A stretch of 64,000 bases of DNA. It comes from Gracilibacillus kekensis (GTDB lineage Bacteria > Bacillota > Bacilli > Bacillales > Amphibacillaceae). The DNA is taken from NCBI RefSeq assembly GCF_900143085.1, contig NZ_FRCZ01000005.1, positions 186,001-250,000 of the forward strand. Reading direction: 5' to 3'. The notes beneath the pieces were generated by a model that was given only the letters and a program-made list of their open reading frames with translations, did no database searches and was not told the DNA's origin. Within the stretch, counting starts at the first letter, position 1, and each line of letters opens with the position of its first letter. Below are positions 1-8,576 of this stretch, one piece after another. The position numbers and the translations under genes are program-made.

Positions 1-573
1 AGGTATTCCTTCTAAGTCAGGATATACTAGCGCCATTGCTATAACCATACCTAAAAACGGAGTACCACCAAACTTTTTCATTGCGGAATAACCTAAGATG
101 ATCGGTAAGAAATAGAATAGTCCGTCACCAATAGCATTTAAAATTTGATACGTTCCATCTGTTTCTTCTAGTAATCCAAGTGCTACAAATAGGGCATTAA
201 ACCCTTTTAGAACACCTGACGCTACTAACACAGATAGAATCGGCGTGAAAATACCTGAAATCATATCGATAAAGCGATTTAATAGATTTCCTTTTTCTTC
301 ATCAGGATCTACCTCACCTTTTGCTTCAAATCCACCTTCAGCTGCCACTGCTTTATAGACATCTGCGACATGATTACCAATAACCACTTGATATTGACCA
401 CCACTTTTACGAACGGTTACAACATCGTCCATATTATTTAAAGCTTCTGTATTCGCTTTACTTTCATCTTTCAATTTAAATCGAAGTCGTGTAATACAAT
501 GAACCACACTGTTTACGTTTTCTTTGCCACCAACATGCTGAATAATATCTTTTGCTAACTGCTGATATTTCAT
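1..573 (-). CDS. bglP: Beta-glucoside PTS transporter subunit EIIBCA, N-terminal part
   Basis: Membrane permease of the phosphotransferase system that imports and phosphorylates aryl-beta-glucosides. Translating the minus strand from 573 gives a typical glucose-family EIIB domain starting MKYQQLAKDI. The phosphorylatable cysteine sits in VVHCITRLRF (Cys26). After about residue 100 comes the start of the hydrophobic EIIC domain (GIFTPILSVLVASGVLKG). The ATG has a GAGGGGTG ribosome binding site. Only 191 codons are inside the window; the rest of EIIC and any EIIA lie to the left. It follows licT on the same strand and is preceded by its own RAT/terminator, so it is controlled by LicT antitermination. 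The family assignment is firm; beta-glucoside specificity is inferred from the LicT context. Confidence 0.93.
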   Translation of the reverse strand, partial: MKYQQLAKDIIQHVGGKENVNSVVHCITRLRFKLKDESKANTEALNNMDDVVTVRKSGGQYQVVIGNHVADVYKAVAAEGGFEAKGEVDPDEEKGNLLNRFIDMISGIFTPILSVLVASGVLKGFNALFVALGLLEETDGTYQILNAIGDGLFYFLPIILGYSAMKKFGGTPFLGMVIAMALVYPDLEGIP

Positions 574-594
574 CTCACTTTCACCCCTCTAAAT

Positions 595-620
595 AATTTT
601 ATGAAAGCTTTCATTTTTAG
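595..620. promoter_or_regulatory. Perfect palindrome in the bglP leader
   Basis: A perfect 14-bp palindrome, ATGAAAGCTTTCAT, lies between the antiterminator structure and the bglP start. It resembles a cre element but lacks the central CG, so it is more likely a chance or secondary-structure element than a proven CcpA site. Confidence 0.25.
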
Positions 621-640
621 CTGTAAGGAAGCTACTTTGG

Positions 641-710
641 GCAAATAAAAAACCTGAACGAACTGGTAGCTAGACACGCAAAAATAGCGAGTGCTTCCAA
701 TCCATTCAGG
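641..710 (-). terminator. LicT-controlled terminator upstream of bglP
   Basis: On the minus strand AACCTGAA at the 5' side pairs with TTCAGGTT, which is followed by TTTTTATTT. The 5' arm overlaps the 3' end of the RAT motif, the usual arrangement in which RAT folding and the terminator exclude each other. Confidence 0.8.
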
Positions 711-735
711 TTATGCCCAATAAAGGTAACATTCC
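709..735 (-). promoter_or_regulatory. RAT (ribonucleic antiterminator) of bglP
   Basis: On the minus strand, GGAATGTTACC, a short loop and then GGGCATAACC match the SacY/LicT-type RAT pattern (GGATTGTTACTG...CAGGCAAAACC) with several changes. LicT bound to this RNA hairpin would block the overlapping terminator. Confidence 0.75.
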
Positions 736-808
736 TTACTTGTCCTATAGGTTTTGTTAAAACAAATGTAACATCTCAATTTCAAAATGTCAAAACGTTT
801 TCTTATTT

Positions 809-1660
809 TTAATTCATCTTTTTTTGTCGATAGGTGACACGGTGAATATGAATTGTCAAATACACCATATCGTCTTTGGATAATACCCACTGATAATTCT
901 TCTCTAAAAAGGTTGCAATTTTTTCTGCACATTTAAATGCGGGACTGTATTTACTTTGGACTTGTTCATAAAAGAACGTATCAATAGTTTCTTCCATTTG
1001 CTCTTTACGTAAATAACGGATCGCAAAAAAGCGTAAATGTGTTAAGAATCGTTCATAGTTGATCGAGTTTTCATCTAATTCTGTTTTATAATGATATTTG
1101 ACGATATTGAGAGTCTTGTTGACAACCTCTGTAACCTGAACTGCCATTTCCATATTTTCACCAGATAACTGACTGTTTACTAAATGCAAGGCAATCGATG
1201 CTGCTTCATCCTCGTCCATTCTTATACCTGTGTATTCTTCAATTATAGTCAATGAGTGCAAACCAATTTCAAATTCTGTTTTATAATATTTCCTAATTTC
1301 AAATAGCAAAGTATTTTTTAGTTGAATGCCCTCCTTCATTCTCGTGATCGCAAAACTGATATGATCGGTCAAGGCAATATATAAGTAATCATTAAGCTTG
1401 TATGGTAATTTCGAACGGGCATACTCATAAATTTCTGAAGCAATATCCAAATATTTATCAGAGGTATTTTGTAATAGCTGATTCAGCTTTTCACTTGTAT
1501 CTGTATCTTGGAGGACAAAATGCTTTTCGATATTTTCTTCCTCAATAGTTTGTCCTACTTTCTTTTGAAATGCCAAGCCTTTCCCCATAACGACCATTTC
1601 CTGGCCATGCTGGTTCGTAGTAACAACGACATTGTTATTCAGCACTTTATTGATTTTCAT
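809..1660 (-). CDS. licT: LicT/BglG-family transcriptional antiterminator
   Basis: RNA-binding antiterminator that lets transcription pass the RAT-linked terminators when beta-glucosides are present. Residues 1-56 are the CAT RNA-binding domain (MKINKVLNNN...). They are followed by PRD1 and PRD2 with the expected phosphorylatable histidines His100 (LTDH), His159 (ALHLVN), His208 (LTHLRF) and one near His271. I chose the ATG at 1660 because an AAGGATG-type ribosome binding site sits just upstream and the LicT family starts MKI; an upstream ATG at 1681 would overlap that site. It lies between two RAT elements, which suggests autoregulation plus control of bglP. PTS components phosphorylate the PRDs in this family. 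Confidence 0.96.
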   Translation of the reverse strand: MKINKVLNNNVVVTTNQHGQEMVVMGKGLAFQKKVGQTIEEENIEKHFVLQDTDTSEKLNQLLQNTSDKYLDIASEIYEYARSKLPYKLNDYLYIALTDHISFAITRMKEGIQLKNTLLFEIRKYYKTEFEIGLHSLTIIEEYTGIRMDEDEAASIALHLVNSQLSGENMEMAVQVTEVVNKTLNIVKYHYKTELDENSINYERFLTHLRFFAIRYLRKEQMEETIDTFFYEQVQSKYSPAFKCAEKIATFLEKNYQWVLSKDDMVYLTIHIHRVTYRQKKMN

Positions 1661-1743
1661 ATCACACATCCTTCTATTCAATATTTTGGACGCTAGTCTT
1701 ATCTTACCTTATTATTTAAAAAGGAGGAAACGCTTTGCAATAA

Positions 1744-1818
1744 AAAAACCTAAGCTATTGAATAGTACACACGCCTCTATGGATGATGAGACATGTATCA
1801 TTCAATAACTTAGGTTTT
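1744..1818 (-). terminator. Terminator in the licT leader
   Basis: Minus-strand AACCTAAGTTATTGAAT and ATTCAATAGCTTAGGTT form a long stem followed by a run of seven T residues. Its 5' arm overlaps the RAT. Confidence 0.85.
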
Positions 1819-1841
1819 GCCTGCCTGACCAGTAACAATCC
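1812..1841 (-). promoter_or_regulatory. RAT (ribonucleic antiterminator) of licT
   Basis: Minus-strand GGATTGTTACTGGTC followed by AGGCAGGCAAAACCT is almost the consensus RAT recognised by LicT/SacY proteins. Its position before licT implies autogenous antitermination. Confidence 0.92.
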
Positions 1842-1852
1842 TATAATTATCT

Positions 1853-1880
1853 AGTATATTGTAACCGCTTTTATAATCAA
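1853..1880 (-). promoter_or_regulatory. Sigma-A-like promoter of the licT-bglP operon
   Basis: On the minus strand TTGATT and TATACT are separated by 16 bases, about 15 bases upstream of the RAT. The spacer carries a cre site. Confidence 0.5.
1860..1873. promoter_or_regulatory. cre site (CcpA operator) in the licT promoter
   Basis: TGTAACCGCTTTTA matches the cre consensus TGWNANCGNTNWCA at all but one defined position. It lies between the putative -35 and -10 boxes, so CcpA binding should block initiation in the presence of preferred sugars. Confidence 0.65.
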
Positions 1881-2103
1881 TTATAACTACTTTTTATTAG
1901 ATGTCAAGGAGGAAAGAAGGACTTTTCAATTAGCTAGTATAGCAAAAGTATTAATAACCGCACGAGTAGTATAAACTATATCTAGCGATAACTTTACTTT
2001 TAATTTTGCAAAAATAGGAATTTGCCAATACTTGACGTATTATGAAACTTTTAATGCTTTGAATCGTAAATATAAGTAAGTATCAAGTTAGGAGTCGATA
2101 AAG

Positions 2104-2739
2104 ATGCATAGGTTTCTATCCATAGTCATTGGGTTAATTTTCACCATTCCTTTAATGACTATTATATGGTTGATTAGTTTCTTCGCAATCGATCTATCCT
2201 TTTGGCTATCATCATTGATATCTTTGATCGGTGCTGGCCTAACGATGTCGTTGATTTTTACTTCTATCTATTTTCGTTTTCTGAAAAAGAATCAACTACG
2301 TATGAAAGATTACCACTATATTCGTAAAAATCTAGCTGAAGCGAATCTTAAAATTCGACGGATGCAAAAAGCGCTGTATTCAGTCCGTAATGTATTCTTT
2401 TTGAAAGAGAACATGGAGTTATTACGCGTGATTAAAAAAATATATCGAGTTACGAAGAAAGAGCCACAGCGCTTTTTTCAAGGTGAGGAATTCTATTTTT
2501 CCCATTTGGATTCTGCAGTAGAATTAACGGAGAAGTATGCACTTCTTTCTACACAACCTAAGAAGAATGAAGAAATGGAACAAGTTCTGAATCAAACACG
2601 TCATACACTAAAAAATATTAAAATCAGTATAGAAAAAGACCTCTACCATATTCTCTCTGATGATATTGAACAGCTACAGTTTGAAGTGGATTTTGCTAAG
2701 TACTCTACAAAACAAAAAGAAAGGTTGGAAGATAAATGA
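2104..2739 (+). CDS. xpaC: XpaC-family protein (5-bromo-4-chloroindolyl phosphate hydrolysis family)
   Basis: A 211-residue protein with two N-terminal membrane segments (about residues 6-30 and 33-57) followed by a charged alpha-helical cytoplasmic region containing [21 protein letters not shown]. This fits the XpaC family, whose biochemical role is unclear despite its name. The ATG follows TAGGAG at a normal distance. The next gene, a TelA homologue, overlaps by four bases (ATGA), and xpaC-telA pairs are common in Bacillaceae. I infer a shared envelope or anion-stress role; nothing in the sequence proves it. Confidence 0.8.
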   Translation: MHRFLSIVIGLIFTIPLMTIIWLISFFAIDLSFWLSSLISLIGAGLTMSLIFTSIYFRFLKKNQLRMKDYHYIRKNLAEANLKIRRMQKALYSVRNVFFLKENMELLRVIKKIYRVTKKEPQRFFQGEEFYFSHLDSAVELTEKYALLSTQPKKNEEMEQVLNQTRHTLKNIKISIEKDLYHILSDDIEQLQFEVDFAKYSTKQKERLEDK

Positions 2740-3881
2740 AAAATAATGAAAATAACAATTTAGTCGACGACCTGCTAACAAATCCTTTTGATGAACAAGA
2801 TAACAAGAATGATATCCAGATAAATGAGAATAAGAAGCTGATCGATGTCCTTCCTGAAGAAGATCAGGAAAGAGCACGTACCCTTGCTACACAAATTGAT
2901 CCAAAAAATCATGAAGCAATCATTTCCTATGGAACTCAAGCCCAGACAAAGTTATTAGATTTTTCTCACACAATGCTTGACCATGTTCAAAATAAGGATG
3001 TCGGTGAAGTCGGACAAGTTATCAGTGACCTAATGAAGAAATTTAATGATATTAACCCAGATGACTTAAATCCTGAGAAAAAGGGACTCAAACGTTTATT
3101 TAGCAAGCTTTCCAGCTCAGCACAGGAAACTTTATCAAAGTACCAAAAAACGGGTGCACAGATTGACAGGATTACCGTAAAGCTAGAGCGAAACAAAGAT
3201 GGACTTCTATCCGACATTTCTATGCTTGAAAAACTTTATGAACATAATAAGGAATATTTTAAAGGACTGAATGTATATATTGCAGCTGGTGAACTCAAGC
3301 TTGAAGAAATTCAATCAAAGGAAATTCCTGTTCTAAGAAAAGAGGCGGAAGCTACCAATGATCAAATGAAATTTCAAGAAGTGAATGATATGCTTCAATT
3401 TAGCGATCGCTTGGAAAAACGACTTCATGATCTCAAATTAAGTCGTCAAATCACTACTCAAAGCGCACCACAAATACGATTAATCCAAAACACTAATCAA
3501 GTACTAGTTGAAAAGATTCAATCATCTATTCTAACTGCTATTCCGTTATGGAAAAATCAGATTGCCATAGCTCTTACAATGCTAAGACAGCAAAGTGCTG
3601 TAAACGCTCAGAAACAGGTATCCAAAACAACTTATGACTTGTTACTGAAAAATGCAGAGATGTTAAAAACAAATGCCGTTGAAACGGCAAAACTAAATGA
3701 ACAGGGGCTTGTTGATATTGAAACGTTAAAGACAACACAAGAGAATTTAGTTTCTACATTGGAAGAGGTATTAAAGATACAGGACGCTGGACGAAAAAAG
3801 CGGCTTGAAGCAGAACAGGAAATCAGCACGATGGAACAGGAGTTGAAGCATAAACTGTTGGATATTAAAGAACAGAAATAA
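2736..3881 (+). CDS. Toxic anion resistance protein, TelA/YaaN family
   Basis: A 381-residue, mostly helical soluble protein with the features of the TelA/KlaA (YaaN) family: a long central coiled-coil ([20 protein letters not shown], then [12 protein letters not shown]) and a conserved stretch near [20 protein letters not shown] followed by [12 protein letters not shown]. Family members are linked to tellurite and other toxic-anion tolerance and to envelope stress; the molecular function is not settled. The start overlaps the xpaC stop by four bases, so the two are translationally coupled. A terminator follows directly. Confidence 0.9.
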   Translation: MKNNENNNLVDDLLTNPFDEQDNKNDIQINENKKLIDVLPEEDQERARTLATQIDPKNHEAIISYGTQAQTKLLDFSHTMLDHVQNKDVGEVGQVISDLMKKFNDINPDDLNPEKKGLKRLFSKLSSSAQETLSKYQKTGAQIDRITVKLERNKDGLLSDISMLEKLYEHNKEYFKGLNVYIAAGELKLEEIQSKEIPVLRKEAEATNDQMKFQEVNDMLQFSDRLEKRLHDLKLSRQITTQSAPQIRLIQNTNQVLVEKIQSSILTAIPLWKNQIAIALTMLRQQSAVNAQKQVSKTTYDLLLKNAEMLKTNAVETAKLNEQGLVDIETLKTTQENLVSTLEEVLKIQDAGRKKRLEAEQEISTMEQELKHKLLDIKEQK

Positions 3882-3894
3882 GATTAACTAAAAA

Positions 3895-3939
3895 AGTAGT
3901 TCATTACGAAGAACAATAACAATGAACTACTTTTTTTTA
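3895..3939 (+). terminator. Terminator of xpaC-telA
   Basis: AAGTAGTTCATT and AATGAACTACTT form a 12-bp stem, followed by a run of T. Confidence 0.9.
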
Positions 3940-4086
3940 GTGAGTAGCATTTCTTTAGTACTCTTCCATTAACTAGAGCTTGAGATGCTTGGTTATAATA
4001 AATTATTTCATGTAAAGCTATACGAAACGGTATTCATCTATTAAATGAAATAGCCAAACCAAAAATAACTTCCCATTTGTGCTTAT

Positions 4087-4458
4087 TTAACCACAGCATT
4101 TCTTATATTTTTTCTCACTACCACATGGACAAGGGTCGTTTCTTCCAACTTTATCTTCATTAACCACTTTAGATTGAATTTCTTGATCTGATTCTGATTC
4201 CACATATTTCTGTAAATAATACTCTGGAAGCTTGTCTAACTTTTTGCAATATCGCTTTTCATTGTACACTTCATTATTTTTCATGACATCGTGCATTTCT
4301 TCTACTAAGATAGCTGCAATCATTTCCTTTGATTCCGTTTCAGAATAACCAAGGTCTAGCAAGCGATGTAATGTTCGTTTCGTGGTTTTAGGATCATTAT
4401 CACGTAATTGATTGTCAACAACATCAAGCAGCTGAGCCTTAAGTTTATAATTAACCAT
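4087..4458 (-). CDS. SEC-C zinc-motif protein
   Basis: A small protein of about 123 residues ending in a textbook SEC-C motif, [19 protein letters not shown], a zinc-binding tail also found at the end of SecA. The N-terminal 90 residues are helical and resemble the DUF1841-like region that often precedes SEC-C. The start at 4458 ([10 protein letters not shown]) is preferred because GAGGAG lies eight bases upstream; the GTG and ATG slightly further up are too close to that site. It is monocistronic. The function is unknown; in this family the motif suggests metal-dependent protein interaction. Confidence 0.85.
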   Translation of the reverse strand: MVNYKLKAQLLDVVDNQLRDNDPKTTKRTLHRLLDLGYSETESKEMIAAILVEEMHDVMKNNEVYNEKRYCKKLDKLPEYYLQKYVESESDQEIQSKVVNEDKVGRNDPCPCGSEKKYKKCCG

Positions 4459-4561
4459 TCTCATCACTCCTCGTTTAGCTCTGAAATTTATAATATTTAC
4501 TATTCATTATTAGAATAATTTTATCACAATGTTACATGTTAAAGATAATTATACAATAGTA

Positions 4562-4600
4562 AAAAAAGTAAGAACATCAATATGATGTTCTTACTTTTTA
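4562..4600 (-). terminator. Terminator downstream of dus
   Basis: AAGTAAGAACATCA pairs with TGATGTTCTTACTT, with T-rich flanks on both sides, so it could work in both directions. It is placed to stop the dus transcript. Confidence 0.85.
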
Positions 4601-4640
4601 CGATAATCATATATACGGCTTGCAAATGTATCATTCATTT

Positions 4641-5621
4641 CTATACGTAGCTTACATCCTCATTCTTAGTCTCAAATTCCTTAAGCAATGCCCGAACTTC
4701 ATCCGTTGATTTGGTCTCCATCAGTTGATTTCTTAAGCCGCTTGCACCACGAAAGCCACGCACGTAAATCTTAAAGAAGCGACGAAGAGGTTTAAATAAA
4801 CGAGGCTCAACCTCTGTATATTTATCATGAAGATCCAAATGTAACCTTAAGAGATTTAACAATTCGGTACTATTCGGTTCTTTTGGTTCTTTAGCAAATG
4901 CGTATGGATTCGAAAAGATTCCTCGCCCAATCATGACACCATCCACACCATATTTTTCGACAAGCTCCAGGCCTGTTTCTCGATCAGGAATATCACCATT
5001 GATCGTCAAAAGAGTGTCAGGTGCTACCTCGTCACGTAGTTTCTTAATCTCGGGGATCAGTTCCCAATGCGCATCGACCTTACTCATTTCTTTTTTAGTC
5101 CTTAGGTGTATAGAAAGGTTAACAATATCCTGCTTTAAGATATGTGTAAGCCATTCTCGCCACTCCTCTACCTCTGTGTAACCAAGCCTTGTCTTCACAC
5201 TTACAGGTAATCCCCCTGCTTTTGCCGCCTGAATCAGTTCTGCAGCAACTTCCGGCCGACGGATCAGACCGCATCCTTTCCCATTTGCCGCGACATTCTG
5301 AACAGGGCAGCCCATATTAATATCTACTCCGCGAAAACCCTCTTTTGCCATGCCAATACTCATTTCCCGAAATAGTTCAGGTTTATCTCCCCATATATGG
5401 GCCACCATCGGTTGTTCATCTTCAGTATAAGTTAATCGTCCACGTACACTTTGATGCCCATCTGGATGGCAATAACTTTCCGTATTTGTGAATTCTGTGA
5501 AAAACACATCCGGTCTTCCTGCCTCACTCACTACATGTCGAAACACTACATCTGTTACATCTTCCATTGGTGCTAATATAAAAAACGGTCGTGGTAAATC
5601 ACGCCAGAAATTATCAGTCAT
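4641..5621 (-). CDS. tRNA-dihydrouridine synthase
   Basis: FMN enzyme that reduces specific uridines in tRNA to dihydrouridine. The protein begins [20 protein letters not shown], the usual Dus TIM-barrel entry. It carries the catalytic cysteine in [10 protein letters not shown] (Cys117), the substrate and flavin region DINMGCP, the lysine of VKTRLGY and the FMN-phosphate motif [12 protein letters not shown]. It is about 326 residues long, normal for the family. The start at 5621 follows GAGAGG; a longer frame to 5675 exists but its AAGGA directly abuts the ATG, so it is unlikely. It is not the DusB type usually found beside lysS in Bacillus. Position specificity on tRNA cannot be read from the sequence. 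Confidence 0.93.
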   Translation of the reverse strand: MTDNFWRDLPRPFFILAPMEDVTDVVFRHVVSEAGRPDVFFTEFTNTESYCHPDGHQSVRGRLTYTEDEQPMVAHIWGDKPELFREMSIGMAKEGFRGVDINMGCPVQNVAANGKGCGLIRRPEVAAELIQAAKAGGLPVSVKTRLGYTEVEEWREWLTHILKQDIVNLSIHLRTKKEMSKVDAHWELIPEIKKLRDEVAPDTLLTINGDIPDRETGLELVEKYGVDGVMIGRGIFSNPYAFAKEPKEPNSTELLNLLRLHLDLHDKYTEVEPRLFKPLRRFFKIYVRGFRGASGLRNQLMETKSTDEVRALLKEFETKNEDVSYV

Positions 5622-5774
5622 ATAAATCAAAATCCTCTCACTATGGGTTATACTTAAACAATGAATTAAATTCATTCCTTTTTACACTTATATATTTATA
5701 CCATGCTTAAGCGGTATTTATCAAACAGATTTTAATAATTACTGTTTTTTTATCATATTTTATTAAATGGTGTT

Positions 5775-5890
5775 CTTCACTGGATATGTAATGTTGTAGA
5801 CGGGATAATCATGCCTCTTTACGGGATATACTGATTGCTTCACTGGATAAGTATAGTTATCCAGTGAAGAGGAGGAATTATCCCGTGAAG
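5775..5890. repeat. Intergenic array of inverted CTTCAC(T/G)GGATAA motifs
   Basis: Six close relatives of CTTCACTGGATAA or CTTCACGGGATAA occur within about 115 bp in both orientations: 5775-5786, 5800-5808 (partial), 5821-5828 (partial), 5838-5850, 5857-5869 and 5878-5890. The pair 5838-5850/5857-5869 is a perfect 13-bp inverted repeat with a six-base loop. A decayed copy is near 36232-36243. It does not look like a terminator, as no T-run follows, and lies between dus and the DUF1456 gene. Confidence 0.7.
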
Positions 5891-5956
5891 AAGTCCTATT
5901 GTCCGACGAAACTCACTTTTTTAATAGTAGAACTTTAGATATTCTTAAACTTATAA

Positions 5957-6001
5957 AAAAAACGAATATGGTTGCCCACATCCGCTTAACTACTCGTTTT
6001 C
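5957..6001 (-). terminator. Possible weak terminator of the DUF1456 gene
   Basis: On the minus strand AAAACGA and TCGTTTT flank about 28 bases and are followed by a T-run. The stem is short, so the call is tentative. Confidence 0.35.
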
Positions 6002-6028
6002 TTTTAATAAAAAGGTTTCGGAATATTT

Positions 6029-6529
6029 TTATCCTCTATACCTAACCGTCAACCCTTTCAAAAAGTTCCGAGCATACTTATCGCCACACTCTTTAAAGTT
6101 TTTATGGTCTTTTTTCCTTAATAAAGCACTAAGTTCACCTTTTGTTACAGTTATTCCAGCATTTTCAAAAATGTCAATAACATCTTCGCTAGTCAACTGC
6201 AATGCAATTTTCACTTTTTTAAGCAAGCTATTATTAACTGGGTCATTGGTTAGTGGTGGTGTGTCAGGTTGCCCCGGCTTTTGTTCTTGTTTTCCTCTTT
6301 TGTAGATAATTAATCCATTTAAGAATTGTTCGAACTCTCTGTTATTTATATGTACTCCCTCGTTGTCCTCTTCCACTTGTGAGCCATCTTCATAAGAGGG
6401 CTTTGTGAGTATGCTTTGCACATCTTCAATGGTCACACTTATTCCACCAAGTTCAAATATCTTGACCATATCCTTGTCCTTAATATCTAACGCATATCTT
6501 AATCTAATTAATATATCATTATTAATCAT
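6029..6529 (-). CDS. DUF1456 (YehS-like) protein
   Basis: A 166-residue protein made of two similar halves, each beginning near MINNDILIRLRYALDIKDKD or NNSLLKKVKIALQLTSEDVI and ending in a short helix with FLNGLIIYKRG or FLKGLTVRYRG. This duplicated layout is the DUF1456/YehS family, widespread in bacteria and without a known activity. A glutamine/proline-rich linker (about residues 80-95) joins the halves. The ATG follows GGAGGG at good spacing. It appears to be transcribed alone. Confidence 0.88.
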   Translation of the reverse strand: MINNDILIRLRYALDIKDKDMVKIFELGGISVTIEDVQSILTKPSYEDGSQVEEDNEGVHINNREFEQFLNGLIIYKRGKQEQKPGQPDTPPLTNDPVNNSLLKKVKIALQLTSEDVIDIFENAGITVTKGELSALLRKKDHKNFKECGDKYARNFLKGLTVRYRG

Positions 6530-6640
6530 TCTTAACCCTCCTCAAATATCCAAAATAAATACCTACGTTTGTGATTGATCATAAGTTCCATTTTGTTACA
6601 AATAATCGTTTCATAAAGATATTACTAACATAGAAGGCAA

Positions 6641-6946
6641 TTAATTGCGATCACGTTGGCGTAAATAAATCGTTTCATTACATTTATCTATCTCAAAGCA
6701 CAGTTCTTTTGGGGCATGTTCCCATCTTATCAAATCAAATTTTAAGAGAGTTTCCAAATTTTCAATCTCCTCGGTAAATAGAAACCAATTAGTTTCTGTT
6801 AATTTAGGTGCGATAACTGCGAGATCAATATCTGAACGATCTTCATGGTCATTATGCGCTCTTGAACCAAATAACACTATCTTTTCAATCTCAAAATAAT
6901 GCTTTGCAATATTCTGTATCTGGTTATAAAGCTTTTCCATTCTCAT
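6641..6946 (-). CDS. mntA: MntA-like nucleotidyltransferase antitoxin
   Basis: A 101-residue minimal nucleotidyltransferase. Residues about 25-45 hold the signature GSRAHNDHEDRSDIDLAV, with the GSR loop and the metal-binding DxD (SDIDL). In characterised HepT/MntA pairs the MNT protein is the antitoxin that adds AMP groups to the HEPN toxin. It starts inside the last codons of the upstream HepT gene (ATGA overlap), so the two are translated together. The third acidic residue expected later in the fold may be the D of KFDLIRWE. The call is firm for the family; antitoxin function is inferred from the pair. Confidence 0.88.
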   Translation of the reverse strand: MRMEKLYNQIQNIAKHYFEIEKIVLFGSRAHNDHEDRSDIDLAVIAPKLTETNWFLFTEEIENLETLLKFDLIRWEHAPKELCFEIDKCNETIYLRQRDRN

Positions 6947-7344
6947 AACTTCCCTTTCCCTCTTAAATCAGAAAACGTTTTCTTCATTTCCGGAAAATAC
7001 TCTTGTATATTTTCAACAATTTGTAATGCTAGTTCTTCATTGTATGTATGAAATGTTTCATTCCTATCACGCAACATTTGTAGCCAAGCTTTTTCATTTT
7101 CTAACCAGCCAACTTGATAAGCTTCTTTTAACGTTTCTTTAGGTGTTTTGACTACTATTCCCTCTACTTGTAACAACCGTTTTAAAGTCTTCCAATAAAG
7201 TTCAATTGTAAATTCAAAGCGTTGTATCGTTCCATCCACAATCAAACGGTTATCATGATTCTCATGTAGTGCTTCTTCTAATCGTAAAAGAGACTTTTCT
7301 AAATTACTTGCACTTTGTTGTAGTTTTCGATCTTCAGTTCCCAT
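6943..7344 (-). CDS. hepT: HepT-like HEPN toxin (nucleotidyltransferase substrate-binding family)
   Basis: A 133-residue helical protein of the HI0074/HEPN type. It has the HEPN ribonuclease motif RNETFHTY near residues 92-100: R, four residues, H, then a tyrosine two residues on, the tyrosine AMPylated in known HepT proteins. It lies directly upstream of and overlaps the MntA-like gene, the standard toxin-first order of this module. The start follows GGAGG at seven bases. It probably cleaves RNA when unmodified. The whole two-gene unit is preceded by about 415 bp without other genes. Confidence 0.88.
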   Translation of the reverse strand: MGTEDRKLQQSASNLEKSLLRLEEALHENHDNRLIVDGTIQRFEFTIELYWKTLKRLLQVEGIVVKTPKETLKEAYQVGWLENEKAWLQMLRDRNETFHTYNEELALQIVENIQEYFPEMKKTFSDLRGKGKL

Positions 7345-7760
7345 TCAAGCTCCTCCATCAACTATTGTGTTTAAAAAAACTTCAATTGAATCTCAAGTAT
7401 ATGTTGTTAATCCGAATAATCTAACATTGATCTCAATGCTTATATTATAGCATGTGACATACTGAGTAGCCATCTTGTGTTAAACGATAGATTGGAAAAT
7501 ACATAATACACAGTAAACTTCACATGTTAATCTGTCAGTCCAAATAAAGAAAGCGTAAATTTATTCACATTAAATTTACATATCACTTCTACTTTTATAA
7601 AAATAGAAAAGCCAATCCCAAACTTACCCCTTTCTAATTAACCCACTCAAAAAATAACCCCACAAACAAATTTACAAAGTATTAATCAAAAAGCTAATTC
7701 TAGTTAAAACCAGCTTAATATTCATCCCTTATAGTGTTAGGTGAAGGCAGGTGATAGGAA
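7345..7760. other. Intergenic region between hepT and the phosphoesterase operon
   Basis: About 415 AT-rich bases between divergent transcription units. I see a short palindrome, TTCAATTGAA, near 7380 (a possible operator of the toxin-antitoxin pair) and no convincing gene, terminator or consensus promoter. Confidence 0.4.
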
Positions 7761-8576
7761 TTGGACTTACATATCCATTCAACAAAATCTGATGGTGAAT
7801 TAACTCCAAAAGAGATTGTGGATGAAGCAACGAAAGCTGGACTCCACATGATATCGATTACGGACCATGATCAAATCGAAGGATATCATTTGGCAAAACC
7901 TTATGCAGAGCAAGCAGGCATTTCACTAATTCCAGGTATTGAATTAAATACAGATGGTATAGACGGTGAGCTTCATATTTTAGGTTATCACTTTGATCCG
8001 CATCATGAAGAACTTATCAAACACATCACTTGGCGAACAGAAGATCGAAGACAATGGGCAGATAAAATCGTAACTCAACTACAGACAATGGATTACGATA
8101 TCGATTTTGCATCCTGTATCAATCGGGCCAAAGGAGGCATCATCGTTCGAACACACATTGCAGATGAATTAGTAAGTCAAGGGTATTTCACTAATTCGAT
8201 AGACGCTTATACTACCCTTTTACAAAAAGGGGCACCTGCTTTCATCGAACGGAGCAGTTTTACAGCGAAAGATGCTATTTCACTGATTCACAAAGCAGGT
8301 GGCGAAGCTTATTTAGCTCATCCGGGGATTTATCCATTTGAACTCTCCATTGAGCGTATCGCAGGTTATGGTCTCGATGGAATCGAAGTCTACCATTCGA
8401 AACATTCCGACGAGCAAATAAGCTATTGGAAAAATCAAGCTCGAGAATTCGGTTTAAAGATATCTGGTGGCAGTGACCATCATGGACCAAATTCCAGGAA
8501 CCCCTATCCGATCGGAAGTGTTCGTATTGGTGCTGAGTGTATCAAGCAATGGAGCAAGGAGGTCTCACTCTCATGA
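7761..8576 (+). CDS. PHP-domain phosphoesterase (RNase AM / TrpH-like)
   Basis: A 271-residue PHP metallo-phosphoesterase. The metal ligands are visible in order: DLHIHSTKSDG (3-13), ITDHD (33-37), PGIELN, LHILGYH, THIADEL, YLAHPG and SGGSDHHG. The length and layout match the YciV/TrpH/RNase AM family, which hydrolyses 3',5'-nucleotide bisphosphates or short RNA 5' ends. The start is TTG with AGGTG upstream. It heads a six-gene operon with an isomerase-like protein, SurE and an ABC importer, which points to dephosphorylation of an imported phosphate ester. The exact substrate is unknown. A histidinol-phosphatase role is less likely because there is no his context. Confidence 0.85.
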   Translation: MDLHIHSTKSDGELTPKEIVDEATKAGLHMISITDHDQIEGYHLAKPYAEQAGISLIPGIELNTDGIDGELHILGYHFDPHHEELIKHITWRTEDRRQWADKIVTQLQTMDYDIDFASCINRAKGGIIVRTHIADELVSQGYFTNSIDAYTTLLQKGAPAFIERSSFTAKDAISLIHKAGGEAYLAHPGIYPFELSIERIAGYGLDGIEVYHSKHSDEQISYWKNQAREFGLKISGGSDHHGPNSRNPYPIGSVRIGAECIKQWSKEVSLS

